Source: Propionibacteriaceae bacterium UBA5174 (GTDB taxonomy: Bacteria > Actinomycetota > Actinomycetes > Propionibacteriales > Propionibacteriaceae). From it: a stretch of 25,444 nucleotides of DNA. A program made the position numbers and the translations under genes. The notes beneath the pieces are model-generated. The model saw only the letters and a program-made list of their open reading frames with translations, ran no database searches and was not told where the DNA came from. This document shows, in pieces, positions 8,953 through 17,506 of the stretch; positions within the stretch are counted from its first letter, which is position 1, and the number at the start of each line of letters is the position of its first letter. The stretch lies in the NCBI GenBank assembly GCA_002413345.1, contig DHWU01000052.1, positions 1-25,444 of the forward strand, written 5' to 3'.

Positions 8953-9082
8953 CGGTAACTCCTTTCCAAGTCACGCCCCCTCGGACGCACCTTCACCTTT
9001 GGCAAGTTGGTCCCGAAACGGTCAGCACTAGGTGGATCTGTGGATTGCCCGCTCCACTTCAGGTTTGCTGTGGACAAGTGGT
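8953..9082 (-). promoter_or_regulatory. Intergenic gap upstream of flp
   Basis: This is the only sizeable gap in the tad operon (130 bp), so it may hold a separate flp promoter. It contains GATCTGTGGA (9035-9044) and TGTGGACAA (9069-9077), both of which recur upstream of the operon's first gene. A confident -35/-10 pair was not found. Confidence 0.45.
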
Positions 9083-9814
9083 TCACCCGAACAGCTTCAA
9101 CACCATGCCACCGACGATTGGCACCAAGCCGAGCAATACGAAGGCTGGCAAGAAACAGACCATCAACGGCAGCACTGATCGCACCCCCACCTTCCGAGCT
9201 TGGGTCTCTGCCGCCGCGGCCGCGGCCCGTCGCGCATCAAGGCCTAGTGCCCGCAACCGCACTGACAGCGATACTCCAGACACGGCACCTCTGCCGAGCT
9301 CTCGACCAAGCCGCTTCAGTGCCGGCTCAGCACCGAATTCTGCCCACACGCGCTCCTCAGCCACTCCGAGCTTGGCCTTAGCCGCCGCTGCTGCCAACGA
9401 AACGGCCAATGGCCCAGCCATCGACGCTGCCACTGCATCGGCCGCGGCACGCACCGGCAGACCGGCCTCCAGACAAACCACCAGCAGATCGCAGACCTGA
9501 GGCAGCTCGGCGGCTAGCTTCGCTTGAGCTCGCGCTGTCGTCTGGGCCTGCAATCGCCCGAAGGCAACGAAACTGGCAGCCCCAGCTGCCACACCGAAGA
9601 TCAGGCACCACCCGCCAAACGAACTGGTGACGTAACCGGTCCCCACCGCAGCCGCGGCGGCTCCTAGCCATCGCTGGGTCTTCTTGGCAACGAACTCGCG
9701 GTCCACAGGCGGCGCATCGCCGACTCGCAACCGAGAACCGGTCGGGGGCCACCACGACAGCACGGCAAGGCCTGCGGCGACGGCCGAGATTGCGGCCCAC
9801 TCCACTTCAAACAC
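9083..9814 (-). CDS. tadC: TadC-like type II/IV secretion inner-membrane platform protein (GspF domain)
   Basis: About 243 residues. Two N-terminal hydrophobic segments (WAAISAVAAGLAVLSWW and the Gly/Ala-rich stretch from WLGAAAAAV to SFVAFG) are followed by a GspF-like cytoplasmic helical domain (ELPQVCDLLVVCLEAGLPV through FGAEPALKRLGREL) and a C-terminal membrane segment (LPLMVCFLPAFVLLGLVPIV). With TadB it forms the platform on which the TadA ATPase acts. The start is uncertain: the GTG at 9814 overlaps the tadB stop by 8 bases; an ATG at 9856 would overlap by 50. The tadB-tadC order matches other actinobacterial tad loci. Confidence 0.85.
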   Translation of the reverse strand: MFEVEWAAISAVAAGLAVLSWWPPTGSRLRVGDAPPVDREFVAKKTQRWLGAAAAAVGTGYVTSSFGGWCLIFGVAAGAASFVAFGRLQAQTTARAQAKLAAELPQVCDLLVVCLEAGLPVRAAADAVAASMAGPLAVSLAAAAAKAKLGVAEERVWAEFGAEPALKRLGRELGRGAVSGVSLSVRLRALGLDARRAAAAAAETQARKVGVRSVLPLMVCFLPAFVLLGLVPIVGGMVLKLFG

Positions 9815-10604
9815 CCACTGATTCGGAAAGGCGCTCGATCCACCACACGCCTCCACAGGCCAGTGCTACAGCCGACGTCAGGCACAGCTGGCCAAATACT
9901 GAGCCCAGGAGGAACGCTCCTGGATCACCTCCAATGCCATATCCCAGCATCAGTCCAACGATGGGAAGGGCGGCCAACATCCGTCCAGTTGCTCTGGGAG
10001 CAGCCAACTCAGCAGCCACTACTCGAGCCACTCGCGAAGCGGCTTCGAGGCGTTCAGCCAATGCGTCCAAGGTCGCGGTCAGTGAAGCCCCAGTGCGTTC
10101 GGCGATCTCCCAGGCAACCGCCAACTCGCTCAAACCGGACCCACCGGGGGCCAAGCTCTGCCGCCGCAACACTGCCGACACTGAGGCCCCCACCCGCTGA
10201 GCCGCATCGGCTTCGGCAAATACCGAGCAATCGACGGCGGCCAATCTCAGTGCCATCACCGGGATGTGCCCCACCCGCAGTAATCCGGCCAGCAGTTGGC
10301 AAGCATCGACCACCGCCAGCGACAACTCCGCGGCGCGCCCGGCTCGACGCCGCCGACGCCAAAGTTGGAACACAGTGACTGCCACCAACGCCACCGAACC
10401 CGCCGCAGCCAGACCCGCTGTCCCCGCGATCACCAGGCCGCCCAGTCCCGCCAAGACAACCAAACCGGGCGACGCCAACCGGATTAAGCCCAGGTGCCGA
10501 TTCGTCCGGCCCGACTTCGCTAGCCGGGCGAGGCGCTGGTGAGGCGGTTGGGGCAGCAGCAGCATCCCCGCGCCCACCAGACAGACCGCAGCCAGCACCG
10601 TCAT
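9807..10604 (-). CDS. tadB: TadB-like inner-membrane platform protein (GspF domain)
   Basis: A 265-residue protein. An N-terminal membrane segment (VLAAVCLVGAGMLLL) and a second hydrophobic block (about 47-80) precede a basic RRRRRAGRAAE stretch. The GspF helical domain follows (ELSLAVVDACQLLAGLLRVGHIP to LDALAERLEAASRVARVVAAEL), then two more membrane segments. Its start codon overlaps the tadA stop as ATGA (10601-10604). Its role is to couple TadA ATP hydrolysis to pilin extrusion together with TadC. The lack of any strong ribosome site fits translational coupling. Confidence 0.87.
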   Translation of the reverse strand: MTVLAAVCLVGAGMLLLPQPPHQRLARLAKSGRTNRHLGLIRLASPGLVVLAGLGGLVIAGTAGLAAAGSVALVAVTVFQLWRRRRRAGRAAELSLAVVDACQLLAGLLRVGHIPVMALRLAAVDCSVFAEADAAQRVGASVSAVLRRQSLAPGGSGLSELAVAWEIAERTGASLTATLDALAERLEAASRVARVVAAELAAPRATGRMLAALPIVGLMLGYGIGGDPGAFLLGSVFGQLCLTSAVALACGGVWWIERLSESVGV

Positions 10605-11749
10605 TGCCCAGCCAATCTGGTCAGCTCCGCGGCACCGGGCCCAAGCTGGGTGGCATCGTCTGGGTCGAAGCGGAAAGCCGGTACCGTGCGGCAGCGGCCA
10701 CTCGCCTCATCGACCGCAACTAACCTCATTTCTTCCAGCCATCGACTTCCGTCGGCACGGCGGCGCACGTGCACCACTACCTCTAATGCCGCCCCAAGCT
10801 GGGCGTGGAGCGCCTGCCGGGACAACCCACCCAGGGCGCCCAAAGCTTCGAGGCGGGCTGGCACGTCAGCTGCCGAATTCGCGTGGACGGTGCCGCAACC
10901 TCCCTCATGGCCGGTGTTGAGGGCGCTGAGCAGATCAACTATTTCAGCACCACGAACCTCACCGACGACCAGTCGATCGGGACGCATCCGTAATGCCTGC
11001 CGCACCAGGTCAGTGAGGGTGATCGCTCCACTGCCCTCGGCATTGGGCGGACGCGCTTCTAGCCGCAAACAGTGTGGATGATCCGGATGGAGTTCCCGGG
11101 AATCTTCAGCGATTACGATCCGCTCAGTTGGCGGCACCAGACTCAGCAATGCCGCCAGCAAAGTGGTCTTGCCTGATCCTGTGCCACCAGATACGAGGAA
11201 TGCGCGCCGCTGCGCCACCAAGCCAGCCAACAAATCCGCCCCGTGGGTGGTCATGCTGCCCCGAATTACCCAGTCGGCCAAAGTCATTCGGCGCCGGTTT
11301 GGAACTCGCAGAGATAAGCAGGTGCCAGTCTCGGCCACGCACCCCAGCACAGCATGCACCCGGACTCCGTCCGGCAGCCGCGCATCCACAAAAGGGGAAC
11401 CGTCGTCGAGGCGTCGACCGACCGAAGCTGCCATCCGCATCGCCAGGCGTCGCACCTGCTGATCATCTGCGAACTCGATCGGTGCCAGTTCAAGCCCGTT
11501 GCCCTGGTCGACGAACACCTGGTCAGGCGCGTTGACCAAAACGTCAGTGACTCCAGGCAACTGCAGCAGCGGTTCTAATGGCCCGGCTCCGGTGCTGTCC
11601 CGTCGCAACGTGGTTACCGCGTGGCGCACCACCGAATCACTCACCAGCAATCCCAGACTACGCAGCGCCGCCCCAACTTCGACCGGCCCTGGCTCCTGCC
11701 CGCGACTGGCCAGATGGTCGCGCACGGCGTCAAGCTCAGACGCCTTCAC
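10601..11749 (-). CDS. tadA: TadA/CpaF-family secretion ATPase
   Basis: A 382-residue cytoplasmic hexameric ATPase that powers Flp pilus assembly ('helicase/secretion neighborhood ATPase' subgroup). Walker A is GGTGSGKT (188-195), the Asp-box/acidic element is in IVIAEDSREL (211-220), Walker B is RLVVGEVRG (259-267) and the His box is in GHEGGCGTVHANS (280-292). The N-terminal domain (GPLEPLLQLPGVTDVLVN) is the usual one for the family. The GTG start at 11749 overlaps the upstream gene's stop as GTGA. All catalytic motifs are intact, so the pilus machine is probably functional. Confidence 0.95.
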   Translation of the reverse strand: MKASELDAVRDHLASRGQEPGPVEVGAALRSLGLLVSDSVVRHAVTTLRRDSTGAGPLEPLLQLPGVTDVLVNAPDQVFVDQGNGLELAPIEFADDQQVRRLAMRMAASVGRRLDDGSPFVDARLPDGVRVHAVLGCVAETGTCLSLRVPNRRRMTLADWVIRGSMTTHGADLLAGLVAQRRAFLVSGGTGSGKTTLLAALLSLVPPTERIVIAEDSRELHPDHPHCLRLEARPPNAEGSGAITLTDLVRQALRMRPDRLVVGEVRGAEIVDLLSALNTGHEGGCGTVHANSAADVPARLEALGALGGLSRQALHAQLGAALEVVVHVRRRADGSRWLEEMRLVAVDEASGRCRTVPAFRFDPDDATQLGPGAAELTRLAGQ

Positions 11750-12792
11750 TGGGCGACACCGCTCAACACCTGCTCCAACAAGCGCGCAACTGCCCGCCGA
11801 TAACCTCGTCGCGAACCCCGTGCTGGGGGCTCACCACGCTCAGCCGCGCCAACCAGGGACGGTTCGGTCGGCAGTTCGGCTAGCACTGGCAGACCCAAGG
11901 CTTCAGCCACCAGAGATGACGACAACGCTCCTCGCGCCCGACGCACGACCAGTTCGGGTTGTTCTAGGCCGTAAGCGGAAATTGTCTGCCTAGCTGCGGC
12001 CACCCCGCGCACCCCGGCCGAGACCACCAGCAACTGCCTGTTGGAGAGCCGGACGGCTTCTCTTGCCGCTGACAACATTGCCCGTCCAGGGTCCAACACC
12101 ACCAGCGAGTGCCAGTTCGCCAGGGAATTCACAATCGCGGCGAGCGGTTCCCTGGCTAGTTCAGGACCACCACCACGAGCCATCGAAACCACGGTGACGC
12201 CATCCACCACTGGAAGGTAGGCGCGCAAGTCACTCAACTGCCCCTCAGCGCCGTTCAATCTCGGCCAGCGCCAGCCCTCAACACCCTCCGCGCCTAGGAG
12301 CAGATCAATGCCACCACCGAGCAGATCGGCATCGACTAACGCGGCCGCTCTGCCGTCTACAGCACTCAGCTGAGCGAGTGCCGCAGCCAGGGTTGAGGCA
12401 CCGACACCCCCCGACCCGCCGATGACCGCCACCACCGGAGCTCGGCAGCGACTGTCTCCTTCACCCAATACCGCGCCCAGCCACACCGCCCCCTCCGGAA
12501 GCGGGATCACCCGAGCCGACAGTGGTGCTGACCAAGCCGACAACAGCTCCGGCGCTGGCCCAACCACAAATACCGCTTCGCGGTGGGGCAAGGCCCAAGC
12601 TGCTACCCGCTCGGCCATCTGATCGGCTACCAGCACGGTGGCAGCTCGCCGCCAATGGTCGCCGAGGTGCTCAAGATCGGTGACCACCTCCGCGTCCAGT
12701 TCCTGGGCGGTGACTGCCGAAAGGATTACATCCTGGGTATCTCCGGGTTCCGCCACCACCAGGACCGGACCCGGCGCGCTCAGCTGTGCCAT
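11746..12792 (-). CDS. CpaE/Ssd-like ParA-family P-loop protein with degenerate Walker A
   Basis: A 348-residue protein matching the actinobacterial 'helicase/secretion neighborhood CpaE-like' family, called Ssd (septum site determining) for Rv3660c. An N-terminal receiver-like domain (1-110) precedes a MinD/ParA-type fold: VVAVIGGSGGVGAST, the switch-like segment ALVDADLLGGGIDLLLG and HSLVVLDPG. Both lysines of the deviant Walker A KGGxGKS/T motif are absent (GGSGGVGAS), so classical ATP hydrolysis is doubtful. CpaE proteins position the pilus apparatus. The gene is first in the operon; the ATG at 12792 has no clear Shine-Dalgarno sequence. A name of minD or ssd would be by homology only. 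Confidence 0.83.
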   Translation of the reverse strand: MAQLSAPGPVLVVAEPGDTQDVILSAVTAQELDAEVVTDLEHLGDHWRRAATVLVADQMAERVAAWALPHREAVFVVGPAPELLSAWSAPLSARVIPLPEGAVWLGAVLGEGDSRCRAPVVAVIGGSGGVGASTLAAALAQLSAVDGRAAALVDADLLGGGIDLLLGAEGVEGWRWPRLNGAEGQLSDLRAYLPVVDGVTVVSMARGGGPELAREPLAAIVNSLANWHSLVVLDPGRAMLSAAREAVRLSNRQLLVVSAGVRGVAAARQTISAYGLEQPELVVRRARGALSSSLVAEALGLPVLAELPTEPSLVGAAERGEPPARGSRRGYRRAVARLLEQVLSGVAQ

Positions 12793-12937
12793 ACCTAGAC
12801 TCTTGGCAAGAATGGCTCCACCGGTTCAGCCGTCCAAAGATCTGTGGACAACTTCTTCGCCATCCACAAGGTGAGTCTCGACTTCGACGCCGGAGGTTCT
12901 GCTCGCAGATAGTTGAGCTCGCGCCTACGCTGCCTAC
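12793..12937. promoter_or_regulatory. Divergent control region of the tad operon, with two DnaA-box-like motifs
   Basis: 145 bp between the divergent Ssd-like and methyltransferase-like genes. It contains TGTGGACAA (12843-12851; reverse TTGTCCACA, the actinobacterial DnaA-box consensus) and, 8 bp further on in opposite orientation, CCATCCACA (12860-12868). GATCTGTGGA (12839-12848) is shared exactly with the gap upstream of flp. For the rightward gene, TACGCT (12926-12931) lies 6 nt before the ATG with no Shine-Dalgarno, which fits a leaderless start. Confidence 0.5.
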
Positions 12938-13687
12938 ATGACCCCTGCGAGTTCCGGCTTCCCCGCTGCCGCGGACGCTTGGCTGGTGCCCAGTTCAAAG
13001 GCGCGCATACTCGCTGTCGGCAAGGGCTCCGCTGGGATCGCCACCCGAATGCTGTCAGCAGGCGCTCCGGTCAGCTTCATCGCCGAAACCGCCGCTCCCT
13101 TAACTGCGATTCGACGTCGCCAGCCAGCGATCAAGGTGGTCGCCGCCGCGGGGGCCGCTCTACCGTTCCCGCCAAACAGTTTCGACGCAGTGGTGGTCGT
13201 CCAAGAGGTCGAATCGCTCTCAGCAGAGGCAGCTTCCGAGTTCGCCCGGGTGCTGGCTCCGGGCGGACAACTTGGCGTAGCGCGCACCACCCGCGACGAC
13301 AGCGTCCCGTGGGTGCGACGGTTAGCGAGAGTGCTGCGGGCCCACGATCCGACCTTAATGGCCAGCCAACTAGTCGACTCCTTGGACGTCCTTTCCCAGT
13401 GCTGCCATTTTCCGCAGGTGGAAGATCGCACCTTTCGGACGTGGGTGCCGATCACCCGCCAGGGCATGCTCGAGATGATCTCAGCAGCCCCAAGGCTGGC
13501 GGCCCTTCCTGAACCCGAGGCCAGTGAGCTTTTGGCTCAGGTAGCCGAGATCTATGACTCCTCGGCTCGCCAGCCAGAACCGCTGGCTCTGCCCTATGCG
13601 GTGCAGTGTTGGCGAGCCGAAGTGGACCACACCGAATTCACCAGCCAGTTGGAGTTACCTGGTGCTGGCTTGCAGATCCTTCTGTAG
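12938..13687 (+). CDS. Methyltransferase-like protein, class I SAM fold, degenerate motif I
   Basis: A 249-residue protein. ARILAVGKGSAGIATRML (about 22-39) takes the place of motif I but has VGKGSAG rather than the usual acidic-GxGxG pattern. LPFPPNSFDAVVVVQEVESL and FARVLAPGGQLGV are the standard motif IV and post-motif regions of Methyltransf_11/25-type proteins. The changed motif I raises doubt about SAM binding. The start is the ATG at 12938, apparently leaderless. It lies divergent to the tad operon and 49 bp before the DUF1469 gene, probably co-transcribed. Substrate unknown. Confidence 0.7.
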   Translation: MTPASSGFPAAADAWLVPSSKARILAVGKGSAGIATRMLSAGAPVSFIAETAAPLTAIRRRQPAIKVVAAAGAALPFPPNSFDAVVVVQEVESLSAEAASEFARVLAPGGQLGVARTTRDDSVPWVRRLARVLRAHDPTLMASQLVDSLDVLSQCCHFPQVEDRTFRTWVPITRQGMLEMISAAPRLAALPEPEASELLAQVAEIYDSSARQPEPLALPYAVQCWRAEVDHTEFTSQLELPGAGLQILL

Positions 13688-13736
13688 CCCGCGCCGCACG
13701 CCACTAGGCTTTTGCCCTATCCACGAAGGGAGCGAC

Positions 13737-14192
13737 ATGGCTGAGCAAACCGAGATCGCCGACCTGATCACGAGCATCAAGGCCGATGTCACCACGATCG
13801 TGCGCGGCGAGGTTGCACTGGCCGCCGACGATCTGAAACCCGAGGCAGCCAAAGTCGGCGTCATCGCTGGCATGTTCGGCACAGCTGGCTACTTGGGCCT
13901 GATGGCAATCACAGTCCTGTTCAACGCAGTCGGTTTCGCCTGGTCGATCGGCTTCCAGCATTGGTTCAACACCGATTTGTTGACTGCACTGTTCTTTGGG
14001 TTCACCACGGCAGCAGTGGTCCTGCTGCTGGTTGCTGCCCTCTTGGCACTGGTCGGCAGTAAGTGGCCCAAACCGGCTGCACCCAAGCGGATCGTTCAAT
14101 CCACTGAAAGCCACCTCGAGGTAGTTAAAGCGGCGATCAGCGAGGCCCGTGCGGAAGCCGCGGCGCTGCCACTGGATGGACGCACCAGTTAG
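13737..14192 (+). CDS. DUF1469-type membrane protein (actinobacterial phage-holin-superfamily III)
   Basis: A 151-residue protein: an amphipathic N-terminus (MAEQTEIADLITSIKADVTTIVRGEVALA), two membrane segments (about 41-66 and 80-106) and a charged C-terminal tail. This is the form of the DUF1469/YqjE-like family, represented in the syntenic M. tuberculosis block by Rv3669. Function is not established; 'holin' is only a superfamily name and lysis activity should not be assumed. The start is fixed by AAGGGAG 6 nt before the ATG. Its stop is 21 bp from the convergent deacetylase gene's stop. Confidence 0.8.
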   Translation: MAEQTEIADLITSIKADVTTIVRGEVALAADDLKPEAAKVGVIAGMFGTAGYLGLMAITVLFNAVGFAWSIGFQHWFNTDLLTALFFGFTTAAVVLLLVAALLALVGSKWPKPAAPKRIVQSTESHLEVVKAAISEARAEAAALPLDGRTS

Positions 14193-14213
14193 CGCAGGCC
14201 GACCCGGTCCATC

Positions 14214-15668
14214 TCAACCGTGCCGGTAGGTCTTTCCCGCTGTCGTCTTGCCTAGGAGCTGGTCGACCGTAACGAAGGTGTAGCCCTTGGCCCGCAACCC
14301 ATCGACTATGCCCGGCACCGCTTCCACCGAAGTCTTGTGAATATCGTGCAGCAGGATGATCGATCCTCGGCGGCTGTCCGCCAGCGCCGCGGCTACGGTC
14401 TTCTCGGTGTTGCGGGTCTTCCAATCCAAGGTGTCGACATTCCACAACACGATTGCCAACCCGGCCGCTTTTGCCCGGGCCGAGACTGTCGCGTTCGTCG
14501 ATCCGTAGGGTGGACGCATGACGGTCGGAGTGACGCCGGTTTCTTTGACAATGATTTGCACCGTGCTGGAAAGTTCGGAGTCGATTTCGGCAGCGTTCAG
14601 CCTAGTCAGCTGGCGGTGACTCCAGGTGTGGACACCGATCTGATTGCCGCCGACAGCAACTTGTTTGGCCACCTTCGGATAGATATCCACCTGCTGACCG
14701 AGCATGAAGAAGGTGGCGGGCGCTTTCCTGGCGGACAAGTAGCCCAGCAGTTTGGTGGTGTAAGGGCCAGGGCCGTCATCAAAAGTAAGGGCAATGCACT
14801 TGGCCTTAGCGCAGTTGACCGTGGCGCCGCTGGGGGTAGCCGTGACGCTGGGACTAGCTGGCGAAGGAGTATTCGCACTGACCGCAGCACTGGGCTTCAT
14901 CGAGGCTGCTTGGGCTTGTAACCCCTTGGCCGTGAGCAGACTCGTCGTGGTTGCTAGATCGATGGTCACGGTGATCCGTCCAGCCGAGCAAGCCGCAATG
15001 CGGCATTCGTCGTAGCCGAACAACAGTTCCCCGGTGCGGCTGAACGCCACCAGCGGTGCAGCACCGGCCGGGTCAGCACCGATCTGGCTCAGATTGAACC
15101 CATCTAGGTCGGCAGACTGTTGACTGGCCGCTGCCGCCAACGCGGTGTTGGCTGCTGGCAGCTTCACCAAATCAGCGTTACTCAACGCCACATCTGTTGT
15201 CGGATCGAACCAGATCGACTTCCAAAACGACCCACTGTCCGTGCCCGCAAATAGATAGCCGTCACTGATGATGCCCACCGTATTCGGCGACGCGGCGATT
15301 AGATGCCAACCAACGTTGATCTCCGCATTGTCGCTGGTGTAAGTCTTCTCGAAGTCAGTGGCCAATCCCTTGAAATACTCACCGATGGTCTGGTCGATGA
15401 CGGTGCGTCCGAACTGTGGCCAGGACACGAACACATTGCTCGAAGCCGATGTACTCACCGAAGCCACCCCGACCAATAGACCATCCAGATAGGACGCGTC
15501 GAGCAACTCCGGAACGTTCCCACTGGCTTCCAGGCCACTCGGCCCGGCATCAGCTGAGGTGGCGCTGACCTGCGGGCTTGGTGAAGTAGTGCCCGGTGGG
15601 ACCACCGCACAGGAACTCAACGCGACCGCCAGCAGCAACACCCCAAGCGAACTAATCGCCTTGCGCAT
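14214..15668 (-). CDS. Lipoprotein polysaccharide deacetylase (NodB domain) with N-terminal PdaC-like region
   Basis: A 484-residue protein. A lipoprotein signal (MRKAISSLGVLLLAVALSSC, lipobox Cys20) puts it on the outer face of the membrane. Residues about 50-255 form an alpha/beta region resembling the DUF3298/DUF4163 part of PdaC-type deacetylases (a weak call). The NodB domain has all motifs: TFDDGP (295-300), HTWSH (347-351), RPPYG (385-389), the VDTLDW segment and LLHD (439-442), so the metal site and catalytic residues look intact. Likely substrate: peptidoglycan or another N-acetylated cell-wall glycan. The start at 15668 is chosen for the signal peptide and the upstream GGAGGG. It follows the alpha-glucosidase gene by 34 bp on the same strand, a probable operon. 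Confidence 0.9.
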   Translation of the reverse strand: MRKAISSLGVLLLAVALSSCAVVPPGTTSPSPQVSATSADAGPSGLEASGNVPELLDASYLDGLLVGVASVSTSASSNVFVSWPQFGRTVIDQTIGEYFKGLATDFEKTYTSDNAEINVGWHLIAASPNTVGIISDGYLFAGTDSGSFWKSIWFDPTTDVALSNADLVKLPAANTALAAAASQQSADLDGFNLSQIGADPAGAAPLVAFSRTGELLFGYDECRIAACSAGRITVTIDLATTTSLLTAKGLQAQAASMKPSAAVSANTPSPASPSVTATPSGATVNCAKAKCIALTFDDGPGPYTTKLLGYLSARKAPATFFMLGQQVDIYPKVAKQVAVGGNQIGVHTWSHRQLTRLNAAEIDSELSSTVQIIVKETGVTPTVMRPPYGSTNATVSARAKAAGLAIVLWNVDTLDWKTRNTEKTVAAALADSRRGSIILLHDIHKTSVEAVPGIVDGLRAKGYTFVTVDQLLGKTTAGKTYRHG

Positions 15669-15702
15669 CAGTCTTTCCCTCCAGCAACCTGGATCACGCG
15701 AT

Positions 15703-17376
15703 CTAGGCCAATCGATAGACCCGTGATTCCCAAGCCGCCAATCCGAGTTCAGCGTCCGAATGCGTGCCAAGTAGCAACTCAGCATCGGCCGCAAACTGCA
15801 GTTCGGAGGGTAGATCCACCGGATTCGAACTCCAGTTTGCTACGACCACCAGCCGTTCGCTGCCCAAACTGCGGGTGAAGCAGAAGAGTTGTTCATCCTC
15901 TGGCAGGAGTAGCTCGAAACGACCCTGCTGGACCACGACCAGGTTGTGCCGCAGCTCAATCAGTTTTCGATAGTGGCTCAACACTGAGTCGGGGTCGGAA
16001 AGCTCGGTCGCCACATTGATCTGGACATGGTTCGGGTTGACCGGTAGCCAGGGGAACCCGGTGGTGAACCCAGCCTGGGAGTCGGCGTCCCATTGCATCG
16101 GCGTACGAGCGTTGTCTCGACTCTTGACGCTTAGGGCAACCAGCGCGGTTTCGGCAGGCAGCCCGGCACTCACTGCCTGCTGGTAGAAGCTCAAGGAATC
16201 GACATCTTGGTACTGCTCGACGCTGGTGAACCCCGCATTAGTCATGCCCAGTTCCTGTCCCTGGTACACAAACGGGGTTCCCTTTAGTAGGTGCAAAGTA
16301 GTGGCCACGGTCTTGGCTGAAGCCACCCGGAACTGCGGCGAGTCGTCGCCAAACCGTGAGACTGATCGCGGCTGATCGTGATTCTCCAAATACAGCGCGT
16401 TCCAACCTTCGTCGGCCAGACCGTATTGATAGCTCGCCAGAGTCTTCTTCAGTCTCGACAGTTTCAACTCAGCCAGATCCCACTTCAGCGCTGAAGCCTG
16501 GTCCAGAAGCACATGCTCAAAGGTGAAGACCATGCCCAGCTCAGCGCTTTGTTCAGCGGTGTAGGAGCGCACCAAGCCAGCGTCAACGTTTCCCATCTCA
16601 CCGACAGTGAAGAGTTCGCGTTCGCTGATCCCGACTTCTCGGTTCATCTCCTTGAGGAATTCGTGCATCCTGGGCCCGTTGGCCACCAGCGCCGCGTCGT
16701 AGCAAAGCCCGTCCGGTCCGACCGGGCCATCCTGAGGTGGGTAGGTCTTCGAGATCAGATTGATCACATCCATCCGGAACCCGTCGACTCCGCGGTCGAC
16801 CCACCAGCGCATCATCTGGTAGATCTCCGCGCGAACTTCCGGGTTTTCCCAATTCAGGTCAGGCTGGTGCCTGCTGAACAGGTGCAAGTAATACTCGCCG
16901 GACGCCGGGTCGTATTCCCAACCAGGGCCGCCGAACGCGGAACCGGCGTTGCTGGGCTCAGCTTGCGGGGTGCCTGGTTCATGTCCGCGACGAGCTGGCC
17001 GCCAGATGTACCAATCGCGTTTAGGGGAAGCTGGATTTCGCGATTCGATGAACCACGGATGCTGATCAGAGGTGTGGTTCACCACCAGATCCATCACCAG
17101 CCTGATCCCGCGGGCGTGCAGTCCGGAGATCAACTCGTCCAAGTCAGCCAAGGTGCCAAACAGCGGATCGACGTCGCAGTAGTCGGCGATGTCATATCCG
17201 TTGTCCACCATCGGAGATGAGTAGACCGGGGCCAACCACAACACATCAATTCCAAGCTGGGAAAGGTAGTCCAGATGGTTGATGATCCCGCGTAGATCGC
17301 CGATCCCGTCCCCGTTTGAGTCCGCGAAAGAACGGGGGTAAATCTGATACGCCACTGCGCTGTGCCACCAAGCCAT
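15703..17376 (-). CDS. GH13 alpha-glucosidase (oligo-1,6-glucosidase / maltase type)
   Basis: A 557-residue cytoplasmic glycoside hydrolase with no signal peptide. It begins MAWWHSAVAYQIYPRSFADS, the family opening. The catalytic nucleophile is Asp203 (GFRMD), the acid/base Glu260 (FTVGEMG) and the transition-state stabiliser Asp334 (ENHDQPRS). VVNHTSDQHPWF is the conserved first beta-barrel motif. It probably splits alpha-glucosidic bonds in maltose, isomaltose, trehalose-derived or sucrose-like sugars; the sequence alone does not tell which. ATG 17376 (with AAGGA 8 nt upstream) is preferred over 17385. Paired with the deacetylase lipoprotein downstream. From memory these two genes are not part of the conserved actinobacterial block around them. 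Confidence 0.93.
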   Translation of the reverse strand: MAWWHSAVAYQIYPRSFADSNGDGIGDLRGIINHLDYLSQLGIDVLWLAPVYSSPMVDNGYDIADYCDVDPLFGTLADLDELISGLHARGIRLVMDLVVNHTSDQHPWFIESRNPASPKRDWYIWRPARRGHEPGTPQAEPSNAGSAFGGPGWEYDPASGEYYLHLFSRHQPDLNWENPEVRAEIYQMMRWWVDRGVDGFRMDVINLISKTYPPQDGPVGPDGLCYDAALVANGPRMHEFLKEMNREVGISERELFTVGEMGNVDAGLVRSYTAEQSAELGMVFTFEHVLLDQASALKWDLAELKLSRLKKTLASYQYGLADEGWNALYLENHDQPRSVSRFGDDSPQFRVASAKTVATTLHLLKGTPFVYQGQELGMTNAGFTSVEQYQDVDSLSFYQQAVSAGLPAETALVALSVKSRDNARTPMQWDADSQAGFTTGFPWLPVNPNHVQINVATELSDPDSVLSHYRKLIELRHNLVVVQQGRFELLLPEDEQLFCFTRSLGSERLVVVANWSSNPVDLPSELQFAADAELLLGTHSDAELGLAAWESRVYRLA

Positions 17377-17506
17377 GACGCCCATCCTTGCCTATCCGGC
17401 ACGGCTGCAGACCTACCATCCGCCGGGCGCCATGACACAATTTGTACAGCGTTCTCGGTTTTGCCTTCTGGACGCCCATTCCCCGCCTCGTGGCTGACCC
17501 GAGTCG

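Noticed and set aside
9007..10542. Plus-strand open frames opposite tadB and tadC
   Set aside because: High-GC shadow frames rich in Arg/Pro/Thr; the minus strand has the coherent overlapping GspF-domain genes.
12843..12868. Chromosomal replication origin suggested by two DnaA-box-like sequences
   Set aside because: Only two boxes, no AT-rich unwinding region and no dnaA, dnaN or parAB genes nearby. Kept only as a possible regulatory motif.
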